From the NCBI RefSeq assembly GCF_036226765.1, contig NZ_CP109017.1, forward strand, positions 4,589,001 to 4,653,000: 64,000 nt of DNA. The letters run 5' to 3'. The position numbers were made by a program, and so were the translations under genes. The notes beneath the pieces are model-generated. The model made no database searches and had not been told where the DNA came from. It saw nothing but the letters and a program-made list of their open reading frames with translations. This DNA is from Streptomyces sp. NBC_00670. Its GTDB lineage: Bacteria > Actinomycetota > Actinomycetes > Streptomycetales > Streptomycetaceae. Positions 50,139 to 59,200 of this stretch are shown in pieces. The first letter of the stretch is position 1. Every line of letters begins with the position of its first letter.

Positions 50139-51368
50139 ATGAGGTACAGCACGGCCCGAGCCCTGCCCACGGTGACCCTGGACGACGTGCGCGGCGCGCA
50201 GAAGATGCTCTTGGGCGTCGCGCGCGTGACCGCGCTGGAGGGCAGCCGGCACCTGTCCCGGCTGGTCGGCGCGCCGGTGCGACTGAAGTGCGAGAACCTC
50301 CAGCGCACGGGTTCCTTCAAGCTGCGCGGCGCCTATGTGCGCATCGCCGGGCTGCTGCCCGAGGAGCGGGCCGCCGGGGTCGTCGCGGCGAGCGCCGGGA
50401 ACCACGCGCAGGGGGTGGCGCTGGCCTCCTCGCTGCTCGGCGTGCACTCGACGGTGTTCATGCCGAAGGGCGCCCCACTGCCGAAGATCAGCGCGACCCG
50501 GGAGTACGGCGCCGAGGTCCGCCTGGAGGGCCAGGTGGTCGACGAGACGCTGGCCGCCGCCCAGGAGTACGCCGAACGTACCGGCGCGGTGCTCATCCAC
50601 CCCTTCGACCACCCCGACGTCTGCGCCGGTCAGGGCACGCTCGGCCTGGAGATCCTGGAGCAGTGCCCCGAGGTGCGGACGATCGTCGTCGGGGTCGGCG
50701 GGGGCGGCCTCGCGGCCGGGATCGCGGTCGCGGTGAAGGCGCTGCGGCCGGACGTACGGGTGGTGGGCGTGCAGGCGGAGGGCGCGGCCGCGTACCCGGT
50801 GTCGCTGGCGGCGGGGCATCCGACGTCGGTGGCCAATCCGGTGACGATGGCCGACGGAATCAAGGTGGGGCGGCCCGGCGAGGTGCCGTTCCGGATCATC
50901 GAGGACCTGGTCGACGAGGTCCGCACGGTCTCCGAGGACGACCTGGCCAAGGCGCTGCTGCTCTGTCTGGAGCGGGCGAAGCTGGTCGTGGAGCCGGCCG
51001 GGGCCAGCCCGGTCGCGGCGCTGCTCGCGGACCCGGGCTCCTTCGAGGGGCCGGTGGTGGCCGTGCTGTCGGGCGGGAACGTCGACCCGCTGCTGATGCA
51101 GCGCGTGCTGCGGCACGGCATGGTCGCGGGCGGCCGGTATCTGCAGGTGCGGGTCCGGCTGACCGACCGGCCGGGCGCGCTGGCCACGCTTTTGGGGGTG
51201 TTGTCAGTGGCGGATGCCAATGTTCTCGATGTGAGCCATGTGCGGACCGACCCCCGGCTCGGGCTCACGGAGGCGGAGGTGGAGCTGCACCTTGAGACCA
51301 AGGGACCCGAGCACTGCGCGGAGGTGCAGTCCGCGCTGCGCGAGGCGGGGTACACGGTCGTGGGCTGA
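50139..51368 (+). CDS. ilvA: Threonine ammonia-lyase (biosynthetic-type, with ACT domain)
   Basis: A 409-aa PLP enzyme that converts threonine to 2-oxobutanoate for isoleucine synthesis. The PLP lysine is in GSFKLRGAY (near residue 61), with ASAGNHAQGVA and GVGGGGLAAGIAV as the phosphate and substrate loops. The C-terminal ACT domain (YLQVRVRLTDRPGALATLL) is single, as in the shorter actinobacterial forms. The ATG at 50139 begins the conserved N-terminus; no ribosome-binding site is clear. A terminator follows. Confidence 0.93.
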   Translation: MRYSTARALPTVTLDDVRGAQKMLLGVARVTALEGSRHLSRLVGAPVRLKCENLQRTGSFKLRGAYVRIAGLLPEERAAGVVAASAGNHAQGVALASSLLGVHSTVFMPKGAPLPKISATREYGAEVRLEGQVVDETLAAAQEYAERTGAVLIHPFDHPDVCAGQGTLGLEILEQCPEVRTIVVGVGGGGLAAGIAVAVKALRPDVRVVGVQAEGAAAYPVSLAAGHPTSVANPVTMADGIKVGRPGEVPFRIIEDLVDEVRTVSEDDLAKALLLCLERAKLVVEPAGASPVAALLADPGSFEGPVVAVLSGGNVDPLLMQRVLRHGMVAGGRYLQVRVRLTDRPGALATLLGVLSVADANVLDVSHVRTDPRLGLTEAEVELHLETKGPEHCAEVQSALREAGYTVVG

Positions 51369-51374
51369 CCGCGG

Positions 51375-51399
51375 CCGCGCCCGCCGTCGGCGGGCGCGG
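51375..51399 (+). terminator. Terminator after ilvA
   Basis: CCGCGCCCGC (51375-51384) pairs with GCGGGCGCGG (51390-51399) around a five-base loop, seven bases after the stop. Confidence 0.7.
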
Positions 51400-51451
51400 G
51401 ACGGCATCCGCGCAGGTGGAAAGCGTGCCGAAACGGAATGCGAGATACCCG

Positions 51452-51480
51452 TTGTGAGACGCGATACATCGCGTTACTGT
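51452..51480 (+). promoter_or_regulatory. Promoter with an operator filling the -35/-10 spacer
   Basis: -35 TTGTGA (51452-51457) and -10 TACTGT (51475-51480) are 17 bases apart. Sixteen of those 17 bases are the inverted repeat ACGCGAT-AC-ATCGCGT (51459-51474). A protein bound there would block polymerase completely. Transcription should begin at about 51487, next to a GTG. Confidence 0.65.
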
Positions 51481-51487
51481 GTGTGTC

Positions 51488-51574
51488 GTGGAGGTGACCA
51501 CCGCCCCGCTCCGCCCCCACCCTCGCCCTCGCGCGAAAACCATTACCGCTCACTGTCGGCGTCCGGCAAAGTGA
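51488..51574 (+). CDS. Possible leaderless 28-codon upstream ORF
   Basis: GTG at 51488 lies seven bases after the TACTGT -10 element and opens 28 codons (MEVTTAPLRPHPRPRAK...) rich in Pro, Arg and Thr, ending in TGA 73 bases before the ATPase start. It may be a regulatory leader or chance. Confidence 0.35.
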   Translation: MEVTTAPLRPHPRPRAKTITAHCRRPAK

Positions 51575-51646
51575 GCGCAAAGCGCCCTCAATGGCCGAGC
51601 AATACGGCAATGCCCAGTGAAATCCCCAACGACGTGGAGAACTCAT

Positions 51647-52681
51647 ATGCCAGGCGCCATCTATGCCGAGGGGCTGGTCAAGACCTTCGGTGACGTAAGA
51701 GCTCTGGACGGCGTCGACCTCGATGTCCCGGAAGGCACCGTCCTGGGGCTGCTCGGGCCGAACGGCGCGGGCAAGACCACCGCGGTCCGCTGCCTCACGA
51801 CCCTGCTGCGCCCCGACAGCGGCAAGGCGGTCGTCGCGGGCATCGACGTGGTCAGGAACCCCGACGCGGTCCGCCGCTCGGTCGGCCTGTCCGGTCAGTT
51901 CGCCGCGGTCGACGAGTATCTGACCGGCCGGGAGAACCTCCAGATGGTCGGCCAGCTCTACCAGATGAAGGCCAAGGCGGCCAAGGCGCGGGCCGGGGAG
52001 CTGCTGGAGCAGTTCCATCTCGCCGAGGCCGGCGACCGCCCCGCGAAGACGTACTCGGGCGGCATGCGCCGCCGGCTCGACCTCGCCGCCGCGCTGGTCG
52101 TCTCGCCGCCCGTGATGTTCATGGACGAGCCCACCACGGGGCTCGACCCCCGCAACCGCCAGCAGCTCTGGGAGGTCATCAAACAGCTCGTCTCCGGCGG
52201 GACGACGCTGCTGCTGACCACCCAGTACCTGGAGGAGGCCGACCACCTCGCCCACGACATCGCGGTCGTCGACCACGGCCGGGTCATCGCCCGCGGCACC
52301 TCCGACCAGCTCAAGGCCCGCACCGGCGGCGAACGCGTCGAGGTCGTCGTGCACGAACGCGACCACCTGACCACCGCCTCCGAGGTGCTGCACGGCTTCG
52401 GCAAGGGCGAGGTCACCACCGACGAGCACATCCGCAGACTCACCGTCCCGGTCACCGGCGGCGCCAAGCTGCTCGCCGAGGTCATCCGCGAGCTGGACGC
52501 CCGCGGCATCGAGATCGACGACATCGGACTGCGCCGGCCCACCCTGGACGACGTCTTCCTCTCCCTGACCGGCCACACGGCCGAGGAGGAGGCGGGCGAG
52601 GAGGCCGGCGACGCCGGCGGCCAGGGCGGAACCGACGGCGCCCGTTCCCGCAGCACCCGCAGGAAGGAAGCCACCAAGTGA
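51647..52681 (+). CDS. DrrA-type ABC exporter ATPase
   Basis: A 344-aa daunorubicin-resistance-type ATPase. Motifs are GPNGAGKTT, YSGGMRRRLDLAAALV, VMFMDEPTTGLDPRNR and the DrrA C-terminal region (RPTLDDVFLSLTGHTAEEE). GGAG lies eight bases before the ATG. The last 30 residues are acidic then basic linker. Stop overlaps the permease GTG, so the pair is co-translated. A multidrug or lipid exporter is likely; substrate unknown. Expression is probably governed by the operator in the spacer at 51459-51474. Confidence 0.94.
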   Translation: MPGAIYAEGLVKTFGDVRALDGVDLDVPEGTVLGLLGPNGAGKTTAVRCLTTLLRPDSGKAVVAGIDVVRNPDAVRRSVGLSGQFAAVDEYLTGRENLQMVGQLYQMKAKAAKARAGELLEQFHLAEAGDRPAKTYSGGMRRRLDLAAALVVSPPVMFMDEPTTGLDPRNRQQLWEVIKQLVSGGTTLLLTTQYLEEADHLAHDIAVVDHGRVIARGTSDQLKARTGGERVEVVVHERDHLTTASEVLHGFGKGEVTTDEHIRRLTVPVTGGAKLLAEVIRELDARGIEIDDIGLRRPTLDDVFLSLTGHTAEEEAGEEAGDAGGQGGTDGARSRSTRRKEATK

Positions 52682-53538
52682 GCGCCGCCACCGAGACCGC
52701 GGGGACCGGAGCACCCCTGAGAACCGGCAGCGCGATCGGCCAGTCCGTCCGGGACTCGCTGGTCGTCGCCCGGAGAAACCTGATCCGCATGGCCCGGATC
52801 CCCGAGATGCTGATCTTCGGGCTGATCCAGCCGATCATGTTCGTGGTGCTGTTCACCTATGTGTTCGGCGGCTCGATCCAGGTCGGCTCGTCCACCTCCA
52901 CGCAGGCCTACCGCGAGTTCCTGATGGCGGGGATCTTCGCCCAGACGGTGACGTTCGCGACCGCGGGCGCCGGTGCGGGCATCGCCGACGACATGCACAA
53001 GGGCCTCATCGACCGCTTCCGCTCGCTGCCCATGGCGCGCGGTGCGGTGCTGACCGGCCGCACCCTCGCCGATCTGGTGCAGTCGGCGCTCACGCTGATA
53101 GTGCTCGCGATCGTCGCCGTCCTCGTCGGCTGGCGCACGCACGAGAACCTCGGCAAGGTGCTCGCCGGGTTCGCCCTGCTGCTCCTGCTGGGCTACGCGT
53201 TCTCCTGGATCGGCGCGCTCATCGGCCTGTCCGTGCGCACCCCCGAGGCGGCCACCTCCGGCGGGCTCATCTGGCTCTTCCCGCTGACGTTCATCTCGAA
53301 CGCCTTCGTGGACGCCAACCAGATGCCGACCTTCCTGCGGCACATCGCGGAGTGGAACCCGTTCAGCGCCAATGTGCAGGCCTGCCGTGAACTGTTCGGC
53401 AACCTGCCGCCGGGCTTCCAGGCGTCCGACGCCTGGCCGATGCAGCACCCGGTGTGGGCGTCGCTGATCTGGTCCGTCGTCATCATCGTCGTCTTCCGCA
53501 CGCTGGCGGTCCGCAAGTACCGCTCGGCGACGGCCTGA
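52678..53538 (+). CDS. DrrB-type ABC-2 exporter permease
   Basis: A 286-aa ABC-2 type membrane protein with six helices (for example MLIFGLIQPIMFVVLFTYVFGG, LLLLLGYAFSWIGALIGLSV, LIWSVVIIVVFRTLAV) and the conserved EMLIFGLIQPI and PEAATSGGLIWLFPLTFISNAFV segments. GTG start overlaps the ATPase stop (GTGA). Forms the exporter with the ATPase just upstream. A 14-bp hairpin follows the stop. Confidence 0.94.
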   Translation: MSAATETAGTGAPLRTGSAIGQSVRDSLVVARRNLIRMARIPEMLIFGLIQPIMFVVLFTYVFGGSIQVGSSTSTQAYREFLMAGIFAQTVTFATAGAGAGIADDMHKGLIDRFRSLPMARGAVLTGRTLADLVQSALTLIVLAIVAVLVGWRTHENLGKVLAGFALLLLLGYAFSWIGALIGLSVRTPEAATSGGLIWLFPLTFISNAFVDANQMPTFLRHIAEWNPFSANVQACRELFGNLPPGFQASDAWPMQHPVWASLIWSVVIIVVFRTLAVRKYRSATA

Positions 53539-53559
53539 GACGCCCGGACACACACAGGA

Positions 53560-53592
53560 CCGCCCCCGGCGCCGCGTGGGCGCCGGGGGCGG
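53560..53592. terminator. 14-bp-stem terminator between exporter and greA
   Basis: Perfect stem 53560-53573 with 53579-53592 and a five-base loop, between convergent genes; a second GC-rich hairpin lies near 53605-53630. Confidence 0.8.
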
Positions 53593-53643
53593 ATCCGGAG
53601 GGGAGATGCGGGCCGGGCCCCGGCAGGGGCCGGCCCAGGGGCC

Positions 53644-54144
53644 TCAGCCCTGGTACGGCTCGGCCTTGAGGATCTTCACGGAGGCCTTCTTGCCGTTCGG
53701 CAGTTCGTACTCCGCGTCCTCGCCGACCTTGTGGCCGATCACACCGGAGCCCAGCGGGGACTGGGGGGAGTAGGTCTCGATGTCGGCACTGGCGTACTCG
53801 CGGGAGGCGAGCAGGAAGGACAGGGTGTCGTCCTCGTCGCCGTCGAAGGCGATGGTCACGACCATGCCGGGGCCGACGGCGCCGTCCGCGGAGGCCTGGG
53901 CCTCGCCGACCTGGGCGTGCTCCAGGAGCTGGGTCAGCTGGCGCACCCGGAGCTCCTGCTTGCCCTGCTCCTCCTTGGCCGCGTGGTACCCGCCGTTCTC
54001 CCGCAGGTCCCCCTCCTCACGCGCGGCCGCGATCTTCGCGGCGATCTCGGTGCGCGCAGGACCAGTAAGGTACTCAAGCTCGTCCTTGAGCTTGTTGTAC
54101 GCCTCCTGGGTCAGCCAGGTGACGTTCTCGCTGGTCTCGGTCAC
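53644..54144 (-). CDS. greA: Transcription elongation factor GreA
   Basis: A 166-aa factor that helps RNA polymerase cleave backtracked transcripts. The N-terminal coiled coil (TWLTQEAYNKLKDELEYLTGPARTEIAAKIAAAREEGDLRENGGYHAAKEEQ contains the tip acidic residues D and E) and the C-terminal GSGVIGHKVGEDAEYELPNGKK domain are intact. GTG at 54144 has GGAG five bases upstream. Single-gene unit. Confidence 0.95.
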   Translation of the reverse strand: MTETSENVTWLTQEAYNKLKDELEYLTGPARTEIAAKIAAAREEGDLRENGGYHAAKEEQGKQELRVRQLTQLLEHAQVGEAQASADGAVGPGMVVTIAFDGDEDDTLSFLLASREYASADIETYSPQSPLGSGVIGHKVGEDAEYELPNGKKASVKILKAEPYQG

Positions 54145-54349
54145 GGGTGCTCCTCGTCGGTACTGGGAATACAAAGCATCGCCCTCCCCAGAAGAATGTT
54201 CCCTCTCTGGTGGGCGAAACCACGAGCCTAACAATTCCCCGGCCGATGGGGGAGGACATAAGGCGCGAGAATGTCGTCGCGCCAGGTCAGCGCCCGTGAG
54301 GCGGGAGTGGGGCGGCCGCTTCGGGGCCGCGGAGGCATACCGGGAGCGG

Positions 54350-54751
54350 TCAGCCGGCGTGGCAGCCGAGGAGCTCCGCGGTGGATCCCTTGGCCGTCGT
54401 CCGGAGCGTGACGACGCGGTCGATCCGGGTCTCGTTCCCGTCGAAGCGGAAGTCGGCGCGGCCGACCTCCGTGCCGTCGGCGGACTGGGAGCGCAGCGTG
54501 CAGTAGCCGTTCGCGTCCGCGTCCTTGCGCACCTCCAGATGCGCCTGCACCTTCTCGTCCGAGACGGCCTGGAAGGTGATCACCTGGCCGCTGATCTCGT
54601 TCTGCCCGACGTAGTGGTAGCCGAGCCAGCCGACCAGGGCGAGCAGCGCCACACCCAGCACAATGCCGATGATCTTGAGCTTGTGGTCGGCGCGTTCGTC
54701 CGCGGGGCGGCCGTAACGGCCCTCGGGGAGTCGCGTGCTCGCCGTACTCAT
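54350..54751 (-). CDS. DUF4307 membrane protein
   Basis: A 133-aa protein with a cytoplasmic basic N-terminus (TRLPEGRYGRPADERADHKLK), one membrane helix (IIGIVLGVALLALVGWLGYHYV), and an outside beta-rich domain with two Cys (GYCTLRSQ and LLGCHAG). This is the DUF4307 layout, a conserved actinobacterial family of unknown function. GAGAGG lies eight bases before the ATG. It is divergent from mca, as in other Streptomyces. Confidence 0.85.
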   Translation of the reverse strand: MSTASTRLPEGRYGRPADERADHKLKIIGIVLGVALLALVGWLGYHYVGQNEISGQVITFQAVSDEKVQAHLEVRKDADANGYCTLRSQSADGTEVGRADFRFDGNETRIDRVVTLRTTAKGSTAELLGCHAG

Positions 54752-54949
54752 GATCGTCCTCTCGGCCGTGCCGGGGGCCAAGGTCACGGAACACGCTTCC
54801 CGCCGGGCCCGGAATTATTCGCCCCCCGATTCGGTCACTATAGAAGCCTTCGCCCGCAAGCCTGCCGCCGCCCCGGGGGGACGGCCTCCCGGGACGAGAG
54901 AACGGACTGCGCTCGCGCACACCGGGCGCCGACTTACGAGGATTGAGTC

Positions 54950-55822
54950 TTGACTGACCAGCTGCGACTGATGGCCGTGCACGCCCACCCCGACGACGAG
55001 TCGAGCAAGGGTGCGGCGACCATGGCGAAGTACGTGTCCGAGGGGGTGGACGTGCTGGTCGTGACCTGCACGGGCGGCGAGCGCGGCTCCATCCTCAACC
55101 CCAAGCTCCAGGGGGACGCGTACATCGAGGAGCACATCCACGAGGTGCGCAAGAAGGAGATGGACGAGGCCCGCGGGATCCTCGGCATCAAGCAGGAGTG
55201 GCTCGGCTTCGTCGACTCCGGCCTGCCCGAGGGCGACCCGCTGCCCCCGCTGCCCGAGGGCTGCTTCGCTTTGGAGGACGTCGACAAGGCGGCCGGCGAG
55301 CTGGTGCGGCAGATCCGGTCGTTCCGCCCGCAGGTCATCACGACGTACGACGAGAACGGGGGCTATCCGCACCCCGACCACATCATGACGCACAAGATCA
55401 CGATGGTGGCGTTCGAGGGCGCGGCGGACACCGAGAAGTACCCCGAGGCCGAGTACGGCCCGGCGTACCAGCCGGTGAAGCTCTACTACAACCAGGGCTT
55501 CAACCGGCAGCGCACCGAGGCGCTGCACAAGGCGATGCTCGACCGGGGCATGGAGTCGCCGTACGGGGACTGGCTGAAGCGGTGGGCGGAGAACGCGCGC
55601 CCGGAGCGGACGCTGACCACGCATGTGCCGTGCGCGGACTTCTTCGAGATCCGGGACAAGGCGCTGATCGCGCACGCGACGCAGATCGATCCGGACGGGG
55701 GGTGGTTCCGGGTGCCGATGGATCTCCAGAAGGAGGTCTGGCCGACGGAGGAGTACGAGCTGGCGAAGTCGCTCGTGGACACGTCGCTGCCGGAGGACGA
55801 CCTGTTCGCGGGCGTGCGGTAG
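54950..55822 (+). CDS. mca: Mycothiol S-conjugate amidase
   Basis: A 290-aa zinc hydrolase. It cleaves mycothiol conjugates of toxins and antibiotics, so that the mercapturate can be exported. Zinc ligands are in HAHPDDE (residues 11-17) and YPHPDHIMTH (near 143), and the substrate loop is GGERGS. The start is TTG with GAGG nine bases upstream; the homologous protein also begins MTDQLRLMAVHAHPDDES. The family also includes MshB, but the YPHPDH motif and length fit Mca. Confidence 0.93.
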   Translation: MTDQLRLMAVHAHPDDESSKGAATMAKYVSEGVDVLVVTCTGGERGSILNPKLQGDAYIEEHIHEVRKKEMDEARGILGIKQEWLGFVDSGLPEGDPLPPLPEGCFALEDVDKAAGELVRQIRSFRPQVITTYDENGGYPHPDHIMTHKITMVAFEGAADTEKYPEAEYGPAYQPVKLYYNQGFNRQRTEALHKAMLDRGMESPYGDWLKRWAENARPERTLTTHVPCADFFEIRDKALIAHATQIDPDGGWFRVPMDLQKEVWPTEEYELAKSLVDTSLPEDDLFAGVR

Positions 55823-55865
55823 CCCTCCGGGACGGGTGCGGGGGCGGTTGGGGGACAATGGGGGC

Positions 55866-56099
55866 ATGAGCGCAAGCGTGAGCCTGGCAGTGACGCATCT
55901 CGTGCCCCTCGCGGAGGTGGACGAGAACAAGGTCACCCCCGGTGTCCTCGGCTTCATCGTCTTCGCGGTGATGGCTCTGGCGGTGTGGGGGCTGATGAAG
56001 TCCATGAGCAAGCAGATGCGGAAGGTGGACTTCGAGGAGTCCTCTCCTGCGGAGGGCAAGTCCTCGGGGGACGGGGCGTCGTCGCCGGCGAAGGGGTGA
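55866..56099 (+). CDS. Small single-helix membrane protein, 77 aa
   Basis: Residues 28-46 form one membrane helix (LGFIVFAVMALAVWGLMKSM), followed by a basic-acidic cytoplasmic tail (KQMRKVDFEESSPAEGKSS). It is encoded 43 bases after mca on the same strand, a conserved pair in Streptomyces by my recollection. Function unknown. A short GGGGG before the ATG may serve as the ribosome-binding site. Confidence 0.75.
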   Translation: MSASVSLAVTHLVPLAEVDENKVTPGVLGFIVFAVMALAVWGLMKSMSKQMRKVDFEESSPAEGKSSGDGASSPAKG

Positions 56100-56118
56100 T
56101 GTCGAGGGCCGCGGGGGT

Positions 56119-56209
56119 GGTTTTCTCGCCCCCGCCGCCCCTTCCCGTCCCAACCCCGGGGGCTCCGCCCCCGGACCCCGGAAAAGATTGCGCAGTTCCC
56201 CGCGCCCCT
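56119..56209 (-). repeat. Composite 3'-end repeat, unit 5 (after STAND/TPR gene)
   Basis: On the minus strand core A (56209-56190) begins inside the stop codon of the large gene. It continues with a short AATCTTTT spacer, GGTCC, hairpin B (CCGGGGGC / GCCCCCGG, 56156-56174) and G-rich tail C (56150-56119). It is nearly identical in layout to unit 1. Confidence 0.9.
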
Positions 56210-59200
56210 AGTGGGGCGTGGGCACAGGTACGCCCATGACCTCCCGTGCGTGGCGGTCGGGGACCATGCCCAGGGGCCAGGCCTGCCAGGCCGTCTCCAG
56301 GCTGACTCCGCGTTCCAGGAGGAGTTGGTACGCGGAGACGTAGTCGTCCAGCTTCGGGTCGCGCAGGGGGTGGGCGGCGCGGGCGAGCTGGGAGAGTTCC
56401 TCCTGGGCCACCGCCGTGCCGACCTCCAGCCCGCCCGGCGCGGCGTACGGCAGCAGCGTGCAGCGCAGGAAGCGGGCCCAGTCCTCGCCCCGCCGGTCCC
56501 CGTACGACGTGAACAGGCCGAGCGCCTCGTCGCACAGCCCGAGCGCGGCCTGGGGCCGTGCGTTGCCCGCGTCGACCACCGCAAGCTCCAGGCACGTCCA
56601 CGCCTCGCCGTGCGCCACCCCGATGCGCTGGAAGTCGGCCCGGGCGTCGACGAGGAGCTGCCGGGCAAAACCGGAGTTGCGCAGCGAACCGGTCTGCGCG
56701 GCCCGCTGGTCGCGGGTGACCCGCGCCGAGTGGTGCCGCGCGCACGCCAGCCCGTACACGTCCCGCATCCGGGAGAACATCGTGCGCGAGCGCTCCAGCT
56801 CGCGCACCGCCCGGTCCAGGTCGCCGGTCTCCTCCAGCGCCTGGCCCAGGTAGTACACGGTCCACGCCTCGCCCCGCGCGTCCTCGTTCTCCCGGTGCCG
56901 TACGGCCGCCCGGCGCAGCGCGTCCACCGCCTGCGCGGCCTCGCCGCCGACCAGCAGTGTCCGCGCGAGCTGGGTCAGCGCCCAGGCCTCGCCGCGGCCG
57001 TCGCGCGTGCGGCCGTACAGGTCGAGGGCGGCCCGCAGCTCCGCCTCGGCGCGGTGCGCGTCGCCCATCCGCAGGGCGAGCTGGCCGAGCTGGTAGTGGG
57101 TCCAGGCCTCGCCGTGCACGGAGTCGTTGCGCCGGTGCAGCGTGAGCGCCTCGTCGAGGAGTTCCAGCGCCTCGGCCAGCCGGGATCGGTCGCGTTCCAC
57201 CGCCGCCAGCGCGTGCATCGTCCAGGCCCGGTCCGCCGCCAGTTCCGGCGCCGCCTGGAGGTCCATCGCCTCCCGCAGCTTCGCCGCCGCCTGCGCGAGC
57301 TGCCCCTGGTGGTGCAGCGTGATGCCGAGCGAGCACAGCGCCCGCGCCGCGCCGGCGTCGTGGTGGGCCTCCAGATAGAGGTCCACGACCGATGTCAGGG
57401 TGGTCCGGGCCCGGTCCAGTTCGCCGAGCTGACGTGCGGCGATGCCGGTGCGCCACTGCACGGACCGCACCAGCAGCCCCTGGTCCACCGACTGCGCCAG
57501 CTCGCTGATCTCGCCCAGCCGGTAGAGGTCGCCGCGCAGCAGGCAGTAGTCGCACAGCGCGCCGAGCAGGTTCAGCACCGCCGCCTGGTCGACGCCCTCG
57601 GCGTGCCGCAGGGCGGCGGTGATGAAGCTCGACTCGTCGTCCAGCCAGTGCAGGGCCGCGTCCAGCGAGACGAAGCCGTGCGAGCCGAAGCGGTCGGAGC
57701 GGGTCGACATGTTGCCGTCGACCAGCCGCAGCACCGAGTCGGCCAGCTCCGCGTAGTTGGCGATCAGCCGCTCCTGCGCCGCCGTCCGCTCGGCGGGTTC
57801 CTCCTCGTCGGCCAGCCGGGCCGCGGCGAACGCCCGTACGAGGTCGTGCAGCCGGTAGCGGTCGCCGCGGACGTGGTCGAGCAGACCGGCCCGGGCCAGC
57901 GCGGTGAGGTGCCGGGCCGCCTCCTGCTCGTCCGTCGCCAGCAGGGACGCGGCCGCCGCGGCGCCCAGCGAGGCCCGGCCCGCGAGCGCCAGCCGGCGCA
58001 GCAGCCGGCGGGCGCCGTCGGGCTGGTCGGTGTAGCGCAGCCACAGCGCCCGCTCCACCGGCTCGACCGGCCCGTACGCGCCCAGGTCCGCGGCGAGCCG
58101 CTGCGGGGTGCGCGGCCCCAGCGAGGAGCCGGCCAGCCGCAGCGCCAGCGGCAGCCCGCCGCACAGCTCCCGGATCCGCTCCGCCGACTCGGCGTCGTAC
58201 GGGCCGGAGGTCTCCTGCGCGGACGTCTTCAGCAGTTCCTCCGCACCGGCCGCGTCCAGCGGTCGTACGGGCAGCTCGTGCACCCACGCGGACAGGTCCG
58301 GCGGCAGCGCCAGCGGTTCCCGGGCGGTGACGAGGATGAGGCTCTCGGAGTGCTCCGGGACCAGCGCGCGGACCTGCGCCACGTCATGCGCGTCGTCCAG
58401 GACGATCGTCACCGGCAGGCCCGTCAGATGGCGGTCGTACAGCTCGCCCAGCCGCTTGACCTGCTGGTCCGGCGCCGAGCGCTCCCGGAACAGCAACTGC
58501 TCGCGGGGCGCGCCGAGCCGGTTGAGCATGTGCAGCAGCGCCTCCCGGGTGGACAGCGGCGGCTCCTCGGGGCTGTCGCCGCGCAGGTCGACGACGCACG
58601 CGCCGCGGAACTGGTCGCGCAGGTCGTGCGCGGCGCGCAGCGCCAGCGAGGTGCGGCCCGCGCCGGGGTCGCCGTGCAGGACGACCACGGTGGGCCGGGT
58701 CTCGGTGCTCGCGCGGGCCGCGTGCACCCACTGCGCGATCCGCGCGAGCTCCGTGCGCCGGCCCGCGAACCGGTCGACGGGCTCGGGCAGCTGTCCGAAC
58801 GACTGGGCGAGCACGTTGCGGCTGCGGGCGGCGGCGCTCTTGTCGCTGCCGCGCAGCCGGGGCGCGGTCCTGGTGGCCGGCCCGGTGGAGGCGGCGAGCA
58901 CGCGCTGCTGGTCGAGGAAGGGGCGGATGCCGCGCACCTCCAGCGCGGTGAGCCACTGGAGCCGGAGCTGTTCCGGGCCGCCGGGCTGGCCGAGGGCGCC
59001 CGCCTGGTGGTGGGCGGCGGGCACGTGGGCGGCGCCCACCTTCACGACGGTGGCGGCGGCCCCGACGACCCCGACGGCGACGCCCGCGCCGAACGCGGTG
59101 CCGGTGCCCGTGCCGAGGGCGACGTCGGAGACGACGGCGGCCAGCGCGGCGACGCCCGCGACCATCAGAGCGGTGCCGGCGCCCGCCTTGGCGTACCGCT

